Below, in pieces: positions 36,591-48,468 of a stretch of DNA of 64,000 nucleotides. A program made the position numbers and the translations under genes. This DNA comes from Lepidurus packardi (taxonomy: Eukaryota > Arthropoda > Branchiopoda > Notostraca > Triopsidae): contig JAKZAN010000091.1 in the NCBI GenBank assembly GCA_023053545.1, forward strand, positions 48,274 through 112,273, given 5' to 3'. The notes under the pieces are model-generated. The model did not search any database and was not told the DNA's origin. It was given only the letters and a program-made list of their open reading frames with translations. Each line of letters opens with the position of its first letter. Position 1 is the first letter of the stretch.

Positions 36591-38879
36591 ATGATCGCAG
36601 ACCCGCCGAAAGAACACTCCATCGATCCAAACACCCCTCGCCCCCTCAACCAGTCCTTCTTCGACTGCGAAGAACACGAGTCAGACATCGAACTCGATCC
36701 ATAGTCCCATCACGCCCCCAGCATCAGTCCTCAGATCAACCTCGCCGAAGTTATTCACCAGCACCTCAAGGCGGAAGAGAAGGAAGCTTTCGCTCGTACC
36801 CTTCTTAAAGAATCCGTAATTAAGTGCAGTATCGACAAAGACTTCGCGCACCTATTCGAGTAAAGTGGCCGCAAGCCCCGCAAGTCTATAATGAAGCTAG
36901 ACTAGGAAAGTAAAAAGGTGTACATGGAGGTAAATGACAAGTAGGAGCAGATCTGCAAATGGCTAGACTAGGCAGTGAGCGAAGAACGGAAAACAGTTCT
37001 TGCCGAACTGCCTTTCCAATCCTATGGACATCTACTGGAGATATTAGATCTAAAGGTAGAAGGCCTGTGTATCATGGTTTCCAACTATCATAAGTATTAC
37101 GCAGAGATACTTGACGATCTGAACGTAGGCAGAAAAGCACCTATTCAGTGGGCCTGCCTCGCTTCGTCACAGCCTATAGAAGTCAAGAGCAAGATTTTAG
37201 AGATGTACGAACTTGGCAAGCTTAAATTCCTGATCATCACTCCCGAACTATTCGAGAACGAGGAGTACCACCACTTTAACTGCGAGTTGCTGCTAGTCGC
37301 GAGCATCCAGAACTACATTCACTCCCTAGAACTGAAGGAGAAGATTCTCAGCAAAGTCCAGTACTCACGCATGCTGTGCTGCTACGAATACCTCCCCCTT
37401 CAGATGTCAGCTAGCCTCAAATACCCTCTCCTCCAACCCGAACCAACTATCGAATACCACCTTGTCGTTAGGTGCGAGAACAAGGAAAAGACTTTGGTAT
37501 CCTACCTCAATAGGGTGAAGTTTTCCAAAACTATCATCATAGTCTCCGACCGTAACACTGCCTCTACCATTTCGAGGCAGTTGGGACTGCAGTCCTGCAA
37601 AACCCTCAACTTGTGCGACTACATCCCCAAAAAACTCATGGACAATTTCTGTAGTCCCAATTTGCTCACGAAGAGATTCAAAAATTAGCAGACTCTATTA
37701 AGTTTGCTCGTAAAAACAGCCCAAGCCAAAATCGTAGTCAGCACTTACTTCGACGCACTCAAGCTCGTCCCATTCGACCTGGTTGTCAACTTCACTCTCA
37801 ATAGGATCGACGAGCACATGCAGCGATCCACGCTGGCTCCGTCAGTTTGTTCTCTCCTGACAGACGAAGACTTCTACACAGCCCGGAACAAGCTCTGCAG
37901 CAATTACATCGATAGAAGCATGATGGATAAGCTCCTGACGGACCTGCTTGAGAAGCCCCGGGAGAGGACCATCCTGAAACGTATTTCGATGAACTCGAAG
38001 AAATTCTTTTCACAACCATATCAAGAAACACTGTTCCAGAAGTTCTCGGTTGAGAAGGAATCCTATGGCATCCCGACTTCGGACATAAAAAATGTGAGAG
38101 TGGCCAAGTACTGTTCGGAGTTCTAGATCACCAAAGGTCAGCTGTACACTCTATTGGACACCATGGACTAGTTGCACTTGACCAGTAAGCTCAAGAATAT
38201 CAGCTATGAATGCCGCATTAATGATAACGATATCACGAACTTTAAGGCCCTTTTCCCAGAGTCTCCCATCAGCCAAGGCAAGGTCAATATCCTTAACATG
38301 ACAAACCAGCTGAACATCAGCACCAAATAGATTCTCGCCAAAATGCAAAAGAATAAGATAAGACATACAGTAACCGAGGAGGTACAGCCCTTGCATATCC
38401 TAGGCGCCAAGACTGAAGAGACGTTAGACATGGTCATGATGCACTATGAACAGAATATCCAGAAAGAAATCTTCAACCTTGACTCTTCCTACTGCATGTT
38501 CGAGAAGCTCGCAATCCCTAACCTCGAGTTCCTCCGACGAGCGCCCACTCGCAAAAACGAGTTCCTGAAAGCTATGGCTCAACTACGGGAAGGCAAATAC
38601 CAGTTAGAAACAGCAAGTCTGCCCTACGCAAAAATCAGCAATCTGCGAGAGCAAGCTTACCACCAAAAGACAGTGGAAGAATGGGTGAGCAAAGTGTTAA
38701 GCGAGGAAAAGGTGTCTTTGAACCAGATGGTAGAGTTTTTGCAGGGGACGAACGTATGTGTGAGGCTGGGGCGATACCAGTCAGACAGCGTGTACAAGGC
38801 CTACCAAAGGTACAGGTACGAAGATATTTACGAGCTGGCGAAGAGGTCGACTGCGAACAAAAAGGTGAAGGTGCAGTGA
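36591..38879 (+). CDS. RecQ-like protein lacking helicase motifs (pseudo-helicase)
   Basis: Single open frame, 762 residues. The region 'LCIMVSN..', then 'ACLASSQPIEVKSKILEMYELGKLKFLIITPELF', closely parallels the RecQ stretch 'LVVSPLIALMQDQV... LNSSQ...ER..I...L..GKLKLLYVTPE'. The following 'NCELLLVASIQNYIHS' sits where RecQ has the DEAH box, which is gone, and the part before it has no GKS/T P-loop. A second RecA-like half follows ('KTIIIVSDRNTASTISRQL', 'AKIVVSTYFDALKLVPFDLVVNF') but without the QRxGRxGRxG motif. The C-terminal 250 residues are unassigned helices. It cannot hydrolyse ATP in the usual way; a DNA-binding or scaffold role is a guess. TGA 38877-38879. Confidence 0.6.
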
Positions 38880-39003
38880 TTTGCAAATTTAATTGATACC
38901 AAGTCTGCTCAGTTGTCAAAATCCTCAAACATATTTGCAATAGAAATTCACATCCGAAGCTACACGCCCACACAGATCATCCCAAACCTCAGAGCCACTA
39001 CGC

Positions 39004-39318
39004 TCACTCCGCACAGTCGGGGCACAGGTCGAACTTACATTGAGTGCAGTGCCAGATGCCCTCATCATCCACGGTCCTGCTTTTCGAACAGCTGTCACAC
39101 TTGTATGCGTTACCGTAGTAGCTGGGGCATGCCTTCGCCAGATCCACGATCTTGAGGAGTCCGTGCTTAGCAGGGCAGATGCGGCACATGCTGCACAGTA
39201 AAAACTTGCATTGGACGCACTCGATCGTGGGCTCGTGTCTGGCGCAGATGTTGCAGAGGTTGTCCTGGTCCCTGACCTTGAGCTTGGTGAGGACTTTCTT
39301 GTGGGTGGGGCACTGCAT
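39004..39318 (-). CDS. Small zinc-binding protein with paired Cys/His fingers
   Basis: A 104-residue protein made almost entirely of Cys-rich modules: CNIC...CVQC...CSMC near residues 22-45 (with His), and 'YKCDSCSK..'/'WHCTQCKFDLCPDC' at residues 73-102. The latter looks like the DC1/C1-like or ZZ-type treble clef common in ciliate proteins. No other domain. Single exon; TGA 39004-39006. It probably binds two or more zinc ions and mediates protein contacts; the partner is unknown. Confidence 0.8.
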   Translation of the reverse strand: MQCPTHKKVLTKLKVRDQDNLCNICARHEPTIECVQCKFLLCSMCRICPAKHGLLKIVDLAKACPSYYGNAYKCDSCSKSRTVDDEGIWHCTQCKFDLCPDCAE

Positions 39319-39444
39319 TGTTATTATAAGGTTCCTGATTGTCGCTTATTGCTATGATCTCTTCTAACTCTTTATAATTGTTTATATTTCTTTGTGCACA
39401 CATGTTGGTGATTTCTGAGCCAGTGTAGTCCATACGCACATACA

Positions 39445-40416
39445 TCACACATACTCCACATAACTGGCAGTCTTGGCCGAAACTCTTCTCGTCTCTGTCG
39501 CACTTTGTCCGCTCATCTTGTACTCGATCACCTAGTCTGACTTCTGACAGGCTACTGCTATTAAACTCTTGTCTCCATTCAAATTGAAGTGTCTCGGCCA
39601 CGCCCCTACTTTGAATGAAGTCCACAGTTCCAGCTGCTTCCCTACTACTCGATATATCACTATGTTGTCGTCACCTCTCCCAGCCATGGCCACGAATTCT
39701 TCGTTCCCCACCAAATAGTACTTTATCTCGGAAGGATAGTTAGCCCCAGGGCCAGGGCTGGTCGACACTTTGCAAAAAGATATCAGTTTTCCTGCCTCAA
39801 TCTTTAGGCCAACGATGGAGCTTTTCAGTTCACACGAAACGAAAAGGGTCCTCTCAGCTTCCTTTCCCAAGGCTAAGTGTCGTGGTCCAAGACCTGCTTC
39901 CAGCTTTATTGATTTTTCTAGTTGCTGTTTGATGATTCCTTTGGGGGCATCCAGAGCATACCAATACACATAGTCCGTTCCGAGGTCACTGATGAAAGCT
40001 GTTTCGTTGTTGTAGTCGATGGCAGTGCAGTGAGGATGGGATGAAGTCTGGCGATCAGGGTCAACACTTGAGCCTTCATGCTGGAGCAGTTCATGCAGTG
40101 CTTAAGGCTGACCATCCTCCTTAAGTTTATAGACAGCTACGGTGGCGCTGGAATAGTTGGTGACAAAGAGTAGCCTTTTGGTCCTGTCAGCAGTTATGTG
40201 GCATGGGTGGATTCCCTGTGTCGAAAGCCTCCCTACTTCGTTGTAGTTTTAGAGAGTATCGTACCAGACGATGAACCCTTTTTCGGTCTCGACGACTGCA
40301 ATGAGATACCTTCCGCTGAGGTAGAGGTACGAAGGGCTTTAGGCGGCGAGAGACTTGCCTTTATGAAGGATGCCCCCCTCATAGGTACCGACGAGGAGAT
40401 CAGAGGTCTGCTACAT
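39445..40416 (-). CDS. Lactonase-family beta-propeller, 6-phosphogluconolactonase (Pgl) type
   Basis: Seven-bladed lactonase of 323 residues. It begins 'DLLVGTYEGGI' and has 'GIHPCHITADRTKRLLFVTNYSSATVAVYKL', 'SSHPHCTAIDYNNETAFISDLGTDYVYWYAL', 'GLGPRHLALG' and 'GAWPRHFNLNGDKSLIAVACQ', the blade signatures of the bacterial and fungal Pgl/CarB-like lactonase family. Members hydrolyse 6-phosphogluconolactone in the oxidative pentose phosphate pathway, or act as muconate-type lactonases. Most eukaryotes use an unrelated 6PGL, so this bacterial-type enzyme could reflect an old transfer; it carries in-frame TAR codons like its neighbours, so it is fully adapted. TGA 39445-39447. Confidence 0.85.
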
Positions 40417-40557
40417 GGTTTTGGTAACAAGATATGATATGATTTGTCTATTAAATAATTCTGATGGAATTGGAAAAGATATTTGCGGACATTGGGATCC
40501 TCTGTACCAGAAAATGAAGCACGAACACGATAGTCTGAAGAACCCCTGAGTTCTAGA

Positions 40558-41460
40558 TCAAGTCTGGTTATAGCTGTTATTATTGGGGTTTTATCGTAGC
40601 CCACTCTCGATTTCTTCGACCTGCTGTCGGGTCAGTTCTCTCTGGAAGTTTATTAAGGGTTGCGTCGAAGTGCACCAGTCGTAGTCCGACAGATCGATGT
40701 GCTGTTTGTTGTCTTCGTGCTTTATCAGTTCTCTTGTTGTCCTTTTGCTACAAAGCAGGTACAGATGGAACAGCAGAAACCCGATCAGGGGTACTCCCAC
40801 GATTCCCACCACGACTGAGCACACAATGATCGCAACAGTAGAGTTGACAGACTGTCCGCTCAGACTGATAAAGTACAGGATAGCACTCACAAAGAGGAGC
40901 ACAATAGACAGCATGACTGTTGTCAAGAAGCCAATGAAATAGCGGTAGTTGCGCTTTCCAATACAGTTGTTAACGAAAGGGCAGTGGTGATCGAACACTT
41001 CCACACAGTTCTGGCAAGTAGAACAGTGGCTTGCGCGTGGAGGCCGGTAGATTTTACAAGTACTACAAAATTTACGTAGGTCCATGCCGTCTTGGTTTTT
41101 TATATCAGGCATGAGATAGCAATCAAAAGCTGAGGGAGGAGCATCTATATTAGCTTCTAGGAACGCACGTCTTGGAATGATGCCAGGGTCGGTGAAACCC
41201 ACAAGGATGAAGAATATGCCTGAGGTGACACACAGGAGCAACGTAGCTAGGGGGATGAGGGGATTGAGGTTCCAGAGTGCTGGCGCAATGAAGATGCAGT
41301 AGGGGATGATGAGGCCTAAGAAGCAGATATAGTAGCAGAGGTTGGCACCTATATCGGAAAGAGGCCCAGTGGGGTGGTTTCCACAGCAGAAACGGTTGTT
41401 GCCTGGCCATATTTAAAATATCTTGGGGATCATGTTCTGCTGCTCTGTCCGGTATTACAT
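40558..41460 (-). CDS. DHHC palmitoyltransferase
   Basis: Protein S-acyltransferase of 300 residues with four membrane helices. The N-terminal 'FEIWPGNNRFCCG' is the conserved lead of plant and protist DHHC enzymes; its Glu is a TAA codon. The Cys-rich domain reads 'FCSTCKIYRPPRASHCSTCQNCVEVFDHHCPFVNNCIGKRNYRYF', containing the catalytic DHHC. A TTRE motif (family TTxE) follows the fourth helix. It acylates Cys of substrate proteins, probably at Golgi or plasma membrane. Start ATG is at 41460 (MEYRTEQQ), TGA at 40558-40560. Single exon. The site is complete, so it is likely active. Confidence 0.93.
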
Positions 41461-41577
41461 GGAACGGCGATGTTGGCAGATTTCATAGTGATGAACTGAT
41501 TGCAAGCTGAATAATTTAGATAGGATACCAGCCCAGATTACCAACCATTCACGAGGTGCCAAATACAAGCATAAAGA

Positions 41578-42902
41578 TCATTCGTACTGGATCAGAGCCA
41601 GTGCTTTCATGACGGCCTCCATCTGGCCTCCGTAGATGCCAAGGTGCTTCTTTTCGAGCTGCGCCACCTTGCTGATGCTCTGGGAATAGTGCAGTTGTTT
41701 GTAGCTGCGGAAATTAACGATCTCCCGTCCCAACAACAATGTGATTAGGTCCACGATCAATGTCAAAGCTTCAATCTACTTGCCATCAGCTTCAATTTCG
41801 TTCTTGATCAATTTTATCTGCTCATCTTTTGACCCTCTGGTGAAAATCGACTTGAAAGTCGTCTTCCCAGACATCAACTTAGACAGCTCTGACTGCTGGC
41901 TGCTATGCTTCTCTTCGAGCTTCTTCTTGCGTTGCTCATATTGGTCACGTGTCTAGATAGCTTCCTGCATGGCGACAACTTCCCGCAGCTCGAACCGCAC
42001 TAAGTCCACTAAGAACTCGTAGGGGTTAAAAACAGTGTAGTCACGAAGTTCGCGAACTTTTTCATTGAGGGCGTTGTCATTCAAGAAGATTAGACTACTA
42101 TTCTGATCGTTCACGTACTCTGTGAAGACGCTCTTTTCGTATTCAGGCAGAAATTATGTGTTCAGGATATCTAAGTCACATGTTAGCTGTTGATGGGCTT
42201 TTAATTACTTAGGTTGTTATTGAAGATTTATTGGGCATCACTCAGTTATTTGGCGACTTCCTTCAAGCGTAACAGCTCTTTCTCCGACCGCTTGAGGTAG
42301 GCGTAGAAGTTACTGGCCTTCGTCTTAAGCTCACCCATAGGTTCATTGGATTGGATGCCTCCAAACAGATTTTTGTAGACCTTAACGAGTTCGGTCATGG
42401 GCTGGTGGCTGATCATTTCGACCATCTAAATCGCACAAGACTAAAATGAATGGAATACGGGTTCGAGCTGCACTGATTTGTTGCGGAGGAACTGCTGGAA
42501 GATTTCGCAGTAGTAAAGACACCCGATGCCCGCACACTTCACCATGAAGTACTCGAGGAACCGGCGCCTAGACTCGACGAACTTGTCTTATTTGTTGCCC
42601 TACATGCCTCATTATAAGAAAGGGCGATTACGGTGGTTTTTTTGCGGGGAATCGGCGGGATGTAGCAGCCAGGCCAGGTCTTGACGAGTCCTTCGCGTAC
42701 GAAGTAGAAGTCACTGAAGCGTCTGCGAGTTTCAAAGGAGCCAAGTTTGTCGGTGCCCATGATGAGGTATGTGGTGTATCCGCCACTGGCGTCGATTATA
42801 GGGTCTTTGATTTGGATGGAGATCTGCAGGGAGAATCAAATGAGAAAGGATTACATGATGAGTGTCCTGGTATAGTTCTACTTTTTCGTACTTGGAGTTC
42901 AT
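41578..42902 (-). CDS. Sorting nexin (PX-BAR)
   Basis: Endosomal coat or tubule protein of 407 residues. An N-terminal PX domain binds phosphoinositides: 'ISIQIKDPIIDASGGYTTYLI', the basic 'SFETRRRFSDFYFVREGL' and 'PGCYIPPIPRKK', then 'KFVESRRRFLEYF'. After it comes a BAR-like helical region of about 250 residues ('LKTKASNFYAYLKRSEKELLRLKEVAKEL', 'QEAIETRDQYEQRKKKLEEK'). Three introns, 42824-42854, 42600-42631 and 42171-42208, are needed and are phase-consistent. Closest to SNX1/2/4/7/30-type proteins; whether it is a retromer SNX is open. TGA 41578-41580. Confidence 0.88.
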
Positions 42903-43061
42903 GGCTAGGCAAATATAAAGAGATATCCAACTGGGTTTGCTAATAATTATATCACATCAGAGTCTGAAAGGATTAAGGTCCCAAACATATAGTATCTAAA
43001 CAACAAGAGAAGAACTTATTAAGGACACGGTGTGCATATACAGTCCACAACGCCACAGCCA

Positions 43062-43549
43062 TCAGTTTGGGCTTTCCCCGCCGACCTGCATTTCGAGTTC
43101 CGTGATTCTCCGTTGCAGGCCCAGCAACTGCTGCTGCAAAGCTGTCTTCTCGCCCTTCAGAGCTGTGATCTGGCTCTGAATCCTGCTGTTTTCAGACTTT
43201 TGGAACGCGAAGTGACGTCTCCTGTGCCCCATACCAAGATTCGATAAGAATGGATATTTACATCTCTTCTTCTATTCTATTGAGTTCGTTGGACAAGGTT
43301 TTCTTGACGTCTGCGGTCTTCATGGTCAAGACAGACTCTAGAGTGTCCTTCTCGCTGCGGAGGACTTGGACTTCCTTCTTGTGGTTGTTGAGTTCGTTGG
43401 AGATGCTTTTGATTTGTTGCTGTGGAGGAGAGTGGTTATCAAGGCGTGATTACTTCTAGGGACTGGAGTTTTCCTTTGAGAGAAGCGGGGTTGTTGCCGA
43501 AGTTGGAGGCAGTATCGCCGAATCCGCTCTTCATGGCCGACTGGTTCAT
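43062..43549 (-). CDS. Small coiled-coil protein, 137 residues
   Basis: Almost entirely coiled coil after a 30-residue Gly/Asn-rich head. Heptads run from 'KLQSLEQQIKSISNELNNHKKEV' through 'MRRHFAFQKSENSRIQSQITALKGEKTALQQQLLGLQRRITELE' to the end. Two introns, 43420-43453 and 43222-43261, are supported by frame. The motif 'RHFAFQKSEN' followed by 'QITALKGEKTALQQQL' looks strongly conserved in style, as in basal-body or axoneme coiled coils, but I cannot name it. TGA 43062-43064. Confidence 0.75.
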
Positions 43550-43759
43550 GTGGAGTGTGCTGGGATTATAGGATTTATTAGATTATATTCTGGAGTAGGC
43601 AGCAGGATCGGCGAGAGCCCTAGACGAGTGGGTATTCTTCTGCCAGACTGCAAGACAATAATAATTTAAAGGCACTGTCGCTGCTAGACCCAATAAAAAT
43701 TGTCTACACTCTCCTCTATTCCCACACTCTTCTCCTTCCTATAAACTACAATTAAATCT

Positions 43760-45226
43760 ATGGATAGAATATTCCAAATCTATGGCTCCCTCCTCACTCT
43801 TGAGCCCCTCGACTCCTCCCTCGATCTACCCACTCTCATCGCCGTCCTCGCCAAAAAAAACAAGGAAAACAGACTCATCATCAGGCAATACACCAAAAAG
43901 TGCCGTCAGAATCCCCCATCCCCCCTCCTTCTGCACCCCTGCCCTCTGCCTCCCTGGCGTCTCTAACCGACTAAAACACCCAATAACAACCCGTCTGCCG
44001 CTCATTTATCTCCTTATCATACTGCAAATAACTCACTTCGAGCCAAACTAAAGCAGCTCAAAAAGATATGCATACCATCAGCTCTGGACATCAATTCTAA
44101 CAAATAGGAAAGGTAAAACAGCCAGCGTAAGGGCACGAGTCTGCTGCCTGAAATCGGATTGGTGCCTTCAGGTGCTGCCACGCCAGCCTTCGTAGGGGAG
44201 AGCAGCGAGAAGATAGAATGCAACAAACATTGTGTACCAATAGGGAAAGGTAGCCATCATATACGCAGATTAGAGTTTATGGTCGAGGAGGAGTAAGGCT
44301 ATAGCGATTGTGCTAAAAGGTGGGGGGATCAGGAAACGACTAACTGTAAGCGGAGGACGCAGCTGGCTCGGAGGTTCGCCACCAACTAGAACGACCAGTT
44401 CGAAGAAAGGCAGGAGCACTTCTTATCTCTCAACTCCGAGAGAACTCCCAAGAACACCACTAAAAACCATCATTCGGGTTTACATAAAAATATCCATGAA
44501 CCCAACCAAGAAAACAGTTCGCTGCTTGTACCCTTCATTAACCATTCTGTCCGAGGCCTTCAGAAATAGTCATTGGCTCAAGATCCAACAAAAAAGCATT
44601 TCAAATTCTGCAACCACGCTTTTGATCAGAATGCCAACATCAACGTCATGATTGTCAATCTCAATATCGATTCCGCGAACCCCCACGACTCAACAGTTCC
44701 CCACAACCCACCTCCCACCCCCGCCACATACTCTTCGGCATACCCCTCTACTGTCACCATCAATTCCCGGCAGAATAGGCTTATTCTGCGCAAGACCAAA
44801 GCCCTGATGCGGGAAAAAAATAGGAATTCTGCGAAAAGACTCAGTTTCGATCGCTAAAATACACTAAATAAGGCTATAGGACTGACCTTCAATGTTCAAA
44901 ACATCGCTCATCTGAATACTTCGGAGGGTGCACAGTCTAGCAACACTTCAAATACAATCAGCGTGAGCACCGCCAGTGGAAGTTCTTAGAAGCCTCTGCA
45001 GAGCATGAGAATATTTCACGGTATGAGCAGCAGTTTGGGACGACCTATCAACAGTAGTAGCGGAGTGAACGCGAGCGGCGGCAGCACAGTAAACGGAAAT
45101 GGGCAGACTGGTTCTGTAAGCGTGTACAACCAACAGGGGTTGATGAGCCAGGCCGGAGCAACGAACTCTAAGCTGATAAGCATCGTATCATATTCTATAC
45201 TACCAAAGTTGAATGCGATGGGATGA
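43760..45226 (+). CDS. Hypothetical low-complexity protein, 488 residues
   Basis: Single open frame ending at TGA 45224-45226. The N-terminal 50 residues are helical ('RIFQIYGSLLTLEPL', 'LIAVLAKKNKENRL'). The rest is Ser, Asn, Pro and Thr rich, with a short basic patch ('LILRKTKALMREKNRNSAKRLS'). The first stretch after residue 50 is Pro/Cys-rich and another frame is open beside it, so a hidden intron near 43900-44000 is possible. No domain recognised. Confidence 0.55.
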
Positions 45227-45319
45227 TCCATACAACGCCTTTCAGTTAATTAATTTTTGTTCTAGAATGACCCGATGATTTGCTAAACTTTAGGATTAAC
45301 AACCAAGACTTTTGCCAGA

Positions 45320-46477
45320 TCAAGGCTTATACTTCCTGATCAGTCCACAGGACTTTTTTGTCGATCGTCCATCGAAAAATTGTTCCTGGTTGGCCAGCTC
45401 CTCCCTCAACTACGCTATTGCCTGTGCTGAATCCCTGACTTCTTTCTCCAGCTCCCTTTTAAAGGCTGCTTCATTGTTTTTTACGACAAGTTTGAGGTGT
45501 GCATTCTCATGCCTTAGTCGTTCGATCTCGTGCTGAATCACATCGATGCTGCCTTTCGTCGAGTACTGCTCCCTCTAGAGATCTGCTAGCTTCTCGTTGA
45601 GCATAGCGATATGGGTTTCGCGTTCCTCCAGCTTCCTGTATGCGAACTCCAGCTCCTTCTCCAAAGACGCCTTGATATTGCTGGCAGTTTTGAGGTCTGT
45701 GGACAATCTCTACTCGTTAGACTTAAGCTTGCGGATATCACTTTCGTATTGCTTCTGTAGAAGTCTCAGTTACTGTTACTTGATACTTTCAAAGTTGGTC
45801 AATTTATACTCCATCTGTTTCAACTGGTCTTTGAGGTCCTGTTGCTCCCTGATGAAGGCTTCGCGCTCGAGTTGGAAGGATTCATGGCTGCTCGTGAAGG
45901 CAGGAGTGCGAAGTGCCTACCCAAAGTATTCCTGCTGCTTGTTGTTGCTATGAGGCTTAGGGAGATCCTACTGATGCTCTTTCCTTTGACTCTTGCCCCT
46001 CTTTTTGATTCTGCGATACTTATGCTTCAAAGACTCGCATTGGTTCTCCACATGTTCAATTTGTTTATATGCGGCATCGAGTTTTTTGTTGGTATGAGCA
46101 AGTTGTTGCTCGGCAAAAACCCGGCAATCTCTCTCATTGTCTAAAGCCATCCGAAGACTCTCTTCTTTCTAGAGGTAGTTTCGAAGCTACTATTTAAACT
46201 AACTGGGTAACTCCAAATGTGAGCTCATCTATGGGGGTGCCGGCAAAGATGAAGACTGTGCTTTGGGTGCAGGGTAGTTATTGTACAATTGAGTTTCAGG
46301 AGGAGGGAGAGTGCGGGATTGTAAAGTTGTGTAAGGAAGGGTCGACGTGAGGTTGACTTTGTGGTTAGAGGGATGAGGGGGTGGGGCTGGAGCCTGGCTG
46401 AGATTAAAGGGGTAGGAGTTGCGGGTGTCGTAGGTATACTTTCTGGTGGGAGTAAGTGAGTGGAACTGGGCTTTCAT
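45320..46477 (-). CDS. Coiled-coil protein, 385 residues
   Basis: Single open frame, TGA 45320-45322. A Pro/Ser/Tyr-rich head of about 85 residues (many PPP and PAP) is followed by near-continuous coiled coil: 'LAHTNKKLDAAYKQIEHVENQCESLKH', 'QEDLKDQLKQMEYKLTNFESIKE' style heptads, then 'ELEFAYRKLEERETHIAMLNEKLADL' to the end. Many Glu are TAA/TAG. It is tail-to-tail with the 43760-45226 gene. It resembles a centrosomal or basal-body scaffold; no family named. Confidence 0.78.
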
Positions 46478-46595
46478 GGGGGTGTTCCAGATTTAAAATA
46501 GATAAGAAGTAATGTGCATTCGAGCCGTCCATCAACGGTAAAGAGTTTAAGTTAAAGGTTTAAGTGATTAGAATAACTGGAGCCTATCATTCAGT

Positions 46596-48223
46596 TCAGT
46601 CTAGTTCAAAACCTGAGAAATAGTTCTCCAACAAAAAGTATGCGTCCCGCGAAATCCCCCTGTTGCAATGACTCGACAACCTCACCAGCGACTCTTCTCC
46701 TCCTCTTTCCGACAGCTTATTCTTCAAAATACTCTCCTCATCCTCGCTCAGCCCATCAAGATCAAGGATGTTCTTCATTACCTGTAATCCAACATCCAAG
46801 ATCCTCACATCGTCAGTTTCCTTCACAAGCTCACACACACACTAGACTATTTTTTCATTTGAGTGGACCATAGTGAAGATCTCCTCACGACGTTATCCTA
46901 ATATAGAATGCAGCCATCTGCAGGCTTATAGTTTGAGTTCGCGCCCTTGAGGGGTGGAGTGGTCCTCATCTTCCAATAGTATGATCATTTGGGCTAGGAG
47001 TTGCTGGTTTGAAGCCATCCTGTTGGTCTAAATTGATATTTGGCAGGTTATAGGCTGTGGTCGTGTTTTACCTCGTATTGTGTTTTGGCAGATACTTCAG
47101 CGAGTATTCTGCACGCAGTGACTTCGATGATGGAATTCTCGCTTCGCAACTGCCGCAGCAGGAAGCAGATCGCTCCTTCTCCAATTAGAATCTCTGAAAC
47201 CTGTGGCCCCTCGCGTGCCAAGTTCAAAAGAATCTCAAGACACAAGATACGAACGGGCTCCTCATATATCGATAGTAAACGTAAAAGTCTCTTCAAAAAT
47301 GCTCTGCTCGCGACCTCAATTCTAATGGCTGGTTCCTAAGTGAGTACTGACAAAGCCTACAAGCAATTTTGAAGGGCCTTTCTGCCAACAGGAGTTTCTT
47401 AAGACAGTATTTGGGCAAAAATGCCTGCAATGTCTTTTTGGCTTGAGAGCTGCAGGTTCAGGTGACCTTTGCATAGGTTAGAAAGAGCCCAAACAGCGTA
47501 CTGCCTTAACTAGGGATATTGTTGAACTGCAATCACGCTTATCAGCTTTGGAACTACCTGTGCACGGACCAAGATTTCTGCTGCATCACTATCGATAGCG
47601 AGGTTGGCGATGCCGTAAATGATATTTTCGAGTAGATTGGGATCTTGCTCATGGATTAGCCCTAAAAGCAGATTGGGAACCCCATGAGCTATCAGAACTC
47701 TGGTTTGCTAGGAGGTGCCAGCTGTCATATTAGCTAGACACCAAGCAGCTTCAATTCGCAATCTCTCATTTACAAAGTCTATTTCTTGACTTGCGTAGTA
47801 CATAAAAACTGGCACGCATCCAGATCTGAGGACTGCCTAAATCGTCGAGTTAGACTCATCTGAAAGCAGTCTCCGGATCCCGACCAAGGCTTTTTGGATC
47901 TGCTATTTGTCGGTACTGGCCAGCATCTTGGAGTAAGTCGAGAAGGAGAGGTCTTCTTAGAAAATGATTTAATTCTCATTAGGGCTGCATCGGGCTTGGT
48001 TGGTCGGATATAGCCGACCAATGGGGTTTGTGTTGCTAGATTGAGATTGATTTTCTATTTCTGAAGAGTGTTCGAGAGTCAAGACCTCAGGAAAAGTAGA
48101 GAGGTTTCGCCTTTTTTGGAGGTGGGCGGCTCGGTGCTGGCGGCGGATCTGAGCAGTGAAGTGTTCTGCTCTGAGGATGATGTCAGGGGAGTGTGGGGGG
48201 CGGTGGGGCGTGGGCGGTTGCAT
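46596..48223 (-). CDS. KPNA: Importin alpha (karyopherin alpha)
   Basis: Adaptor that binds classical nuclear localisation signals and is carried by importin beta. The 527-residue product has an N-terminal IBB-like basic stretch ('FTAQIRRQHRAAHLQKRRN') and about ten armadillo repeats, for example 'LRIEAAWCLANMTAGTS', 'IIYGIANLAIDSDA', 'LRQYAVWALSNLCKG' and 'VRILCLEILLNLAREG'. The WxxxN signature that forms the NLS grooves is visible in 'AAWCLANM' and 'AVWALSNL'. One intron, 47028-47071. The third-to-last repeats look less typical. TGA 46596-46598. Confidence 0.92.
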
Positions 48224-48468
48224 TGAAGGGAATATTTATTGATGATTATGAGCTATGAGAGCTGAGGATTTTAATTTAGTATCATTCGTAATGGGTGAAT
48301 GCTGTCCAAATAGCAAAGGGGCGCTGTATTTGGGCACACAACATATACGTTGGAGTCTTCACAAATGACAGCCACCTTCTGCACTTTATATGAAGTCATT
48401 GGGATTTAGCAGCCAGACTCATCACCACAACCCTATTTATTGTAATAGTCCCTCTAGTTATATTCTAA

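Noticed and set aside
43782-44051. Alternative Pro/Ser-rich frame inside the 43760 gene
   Set aside because: It ends without any recognisable content, whereas the chosen frame runs to 45226. A hidden intron remains possible.
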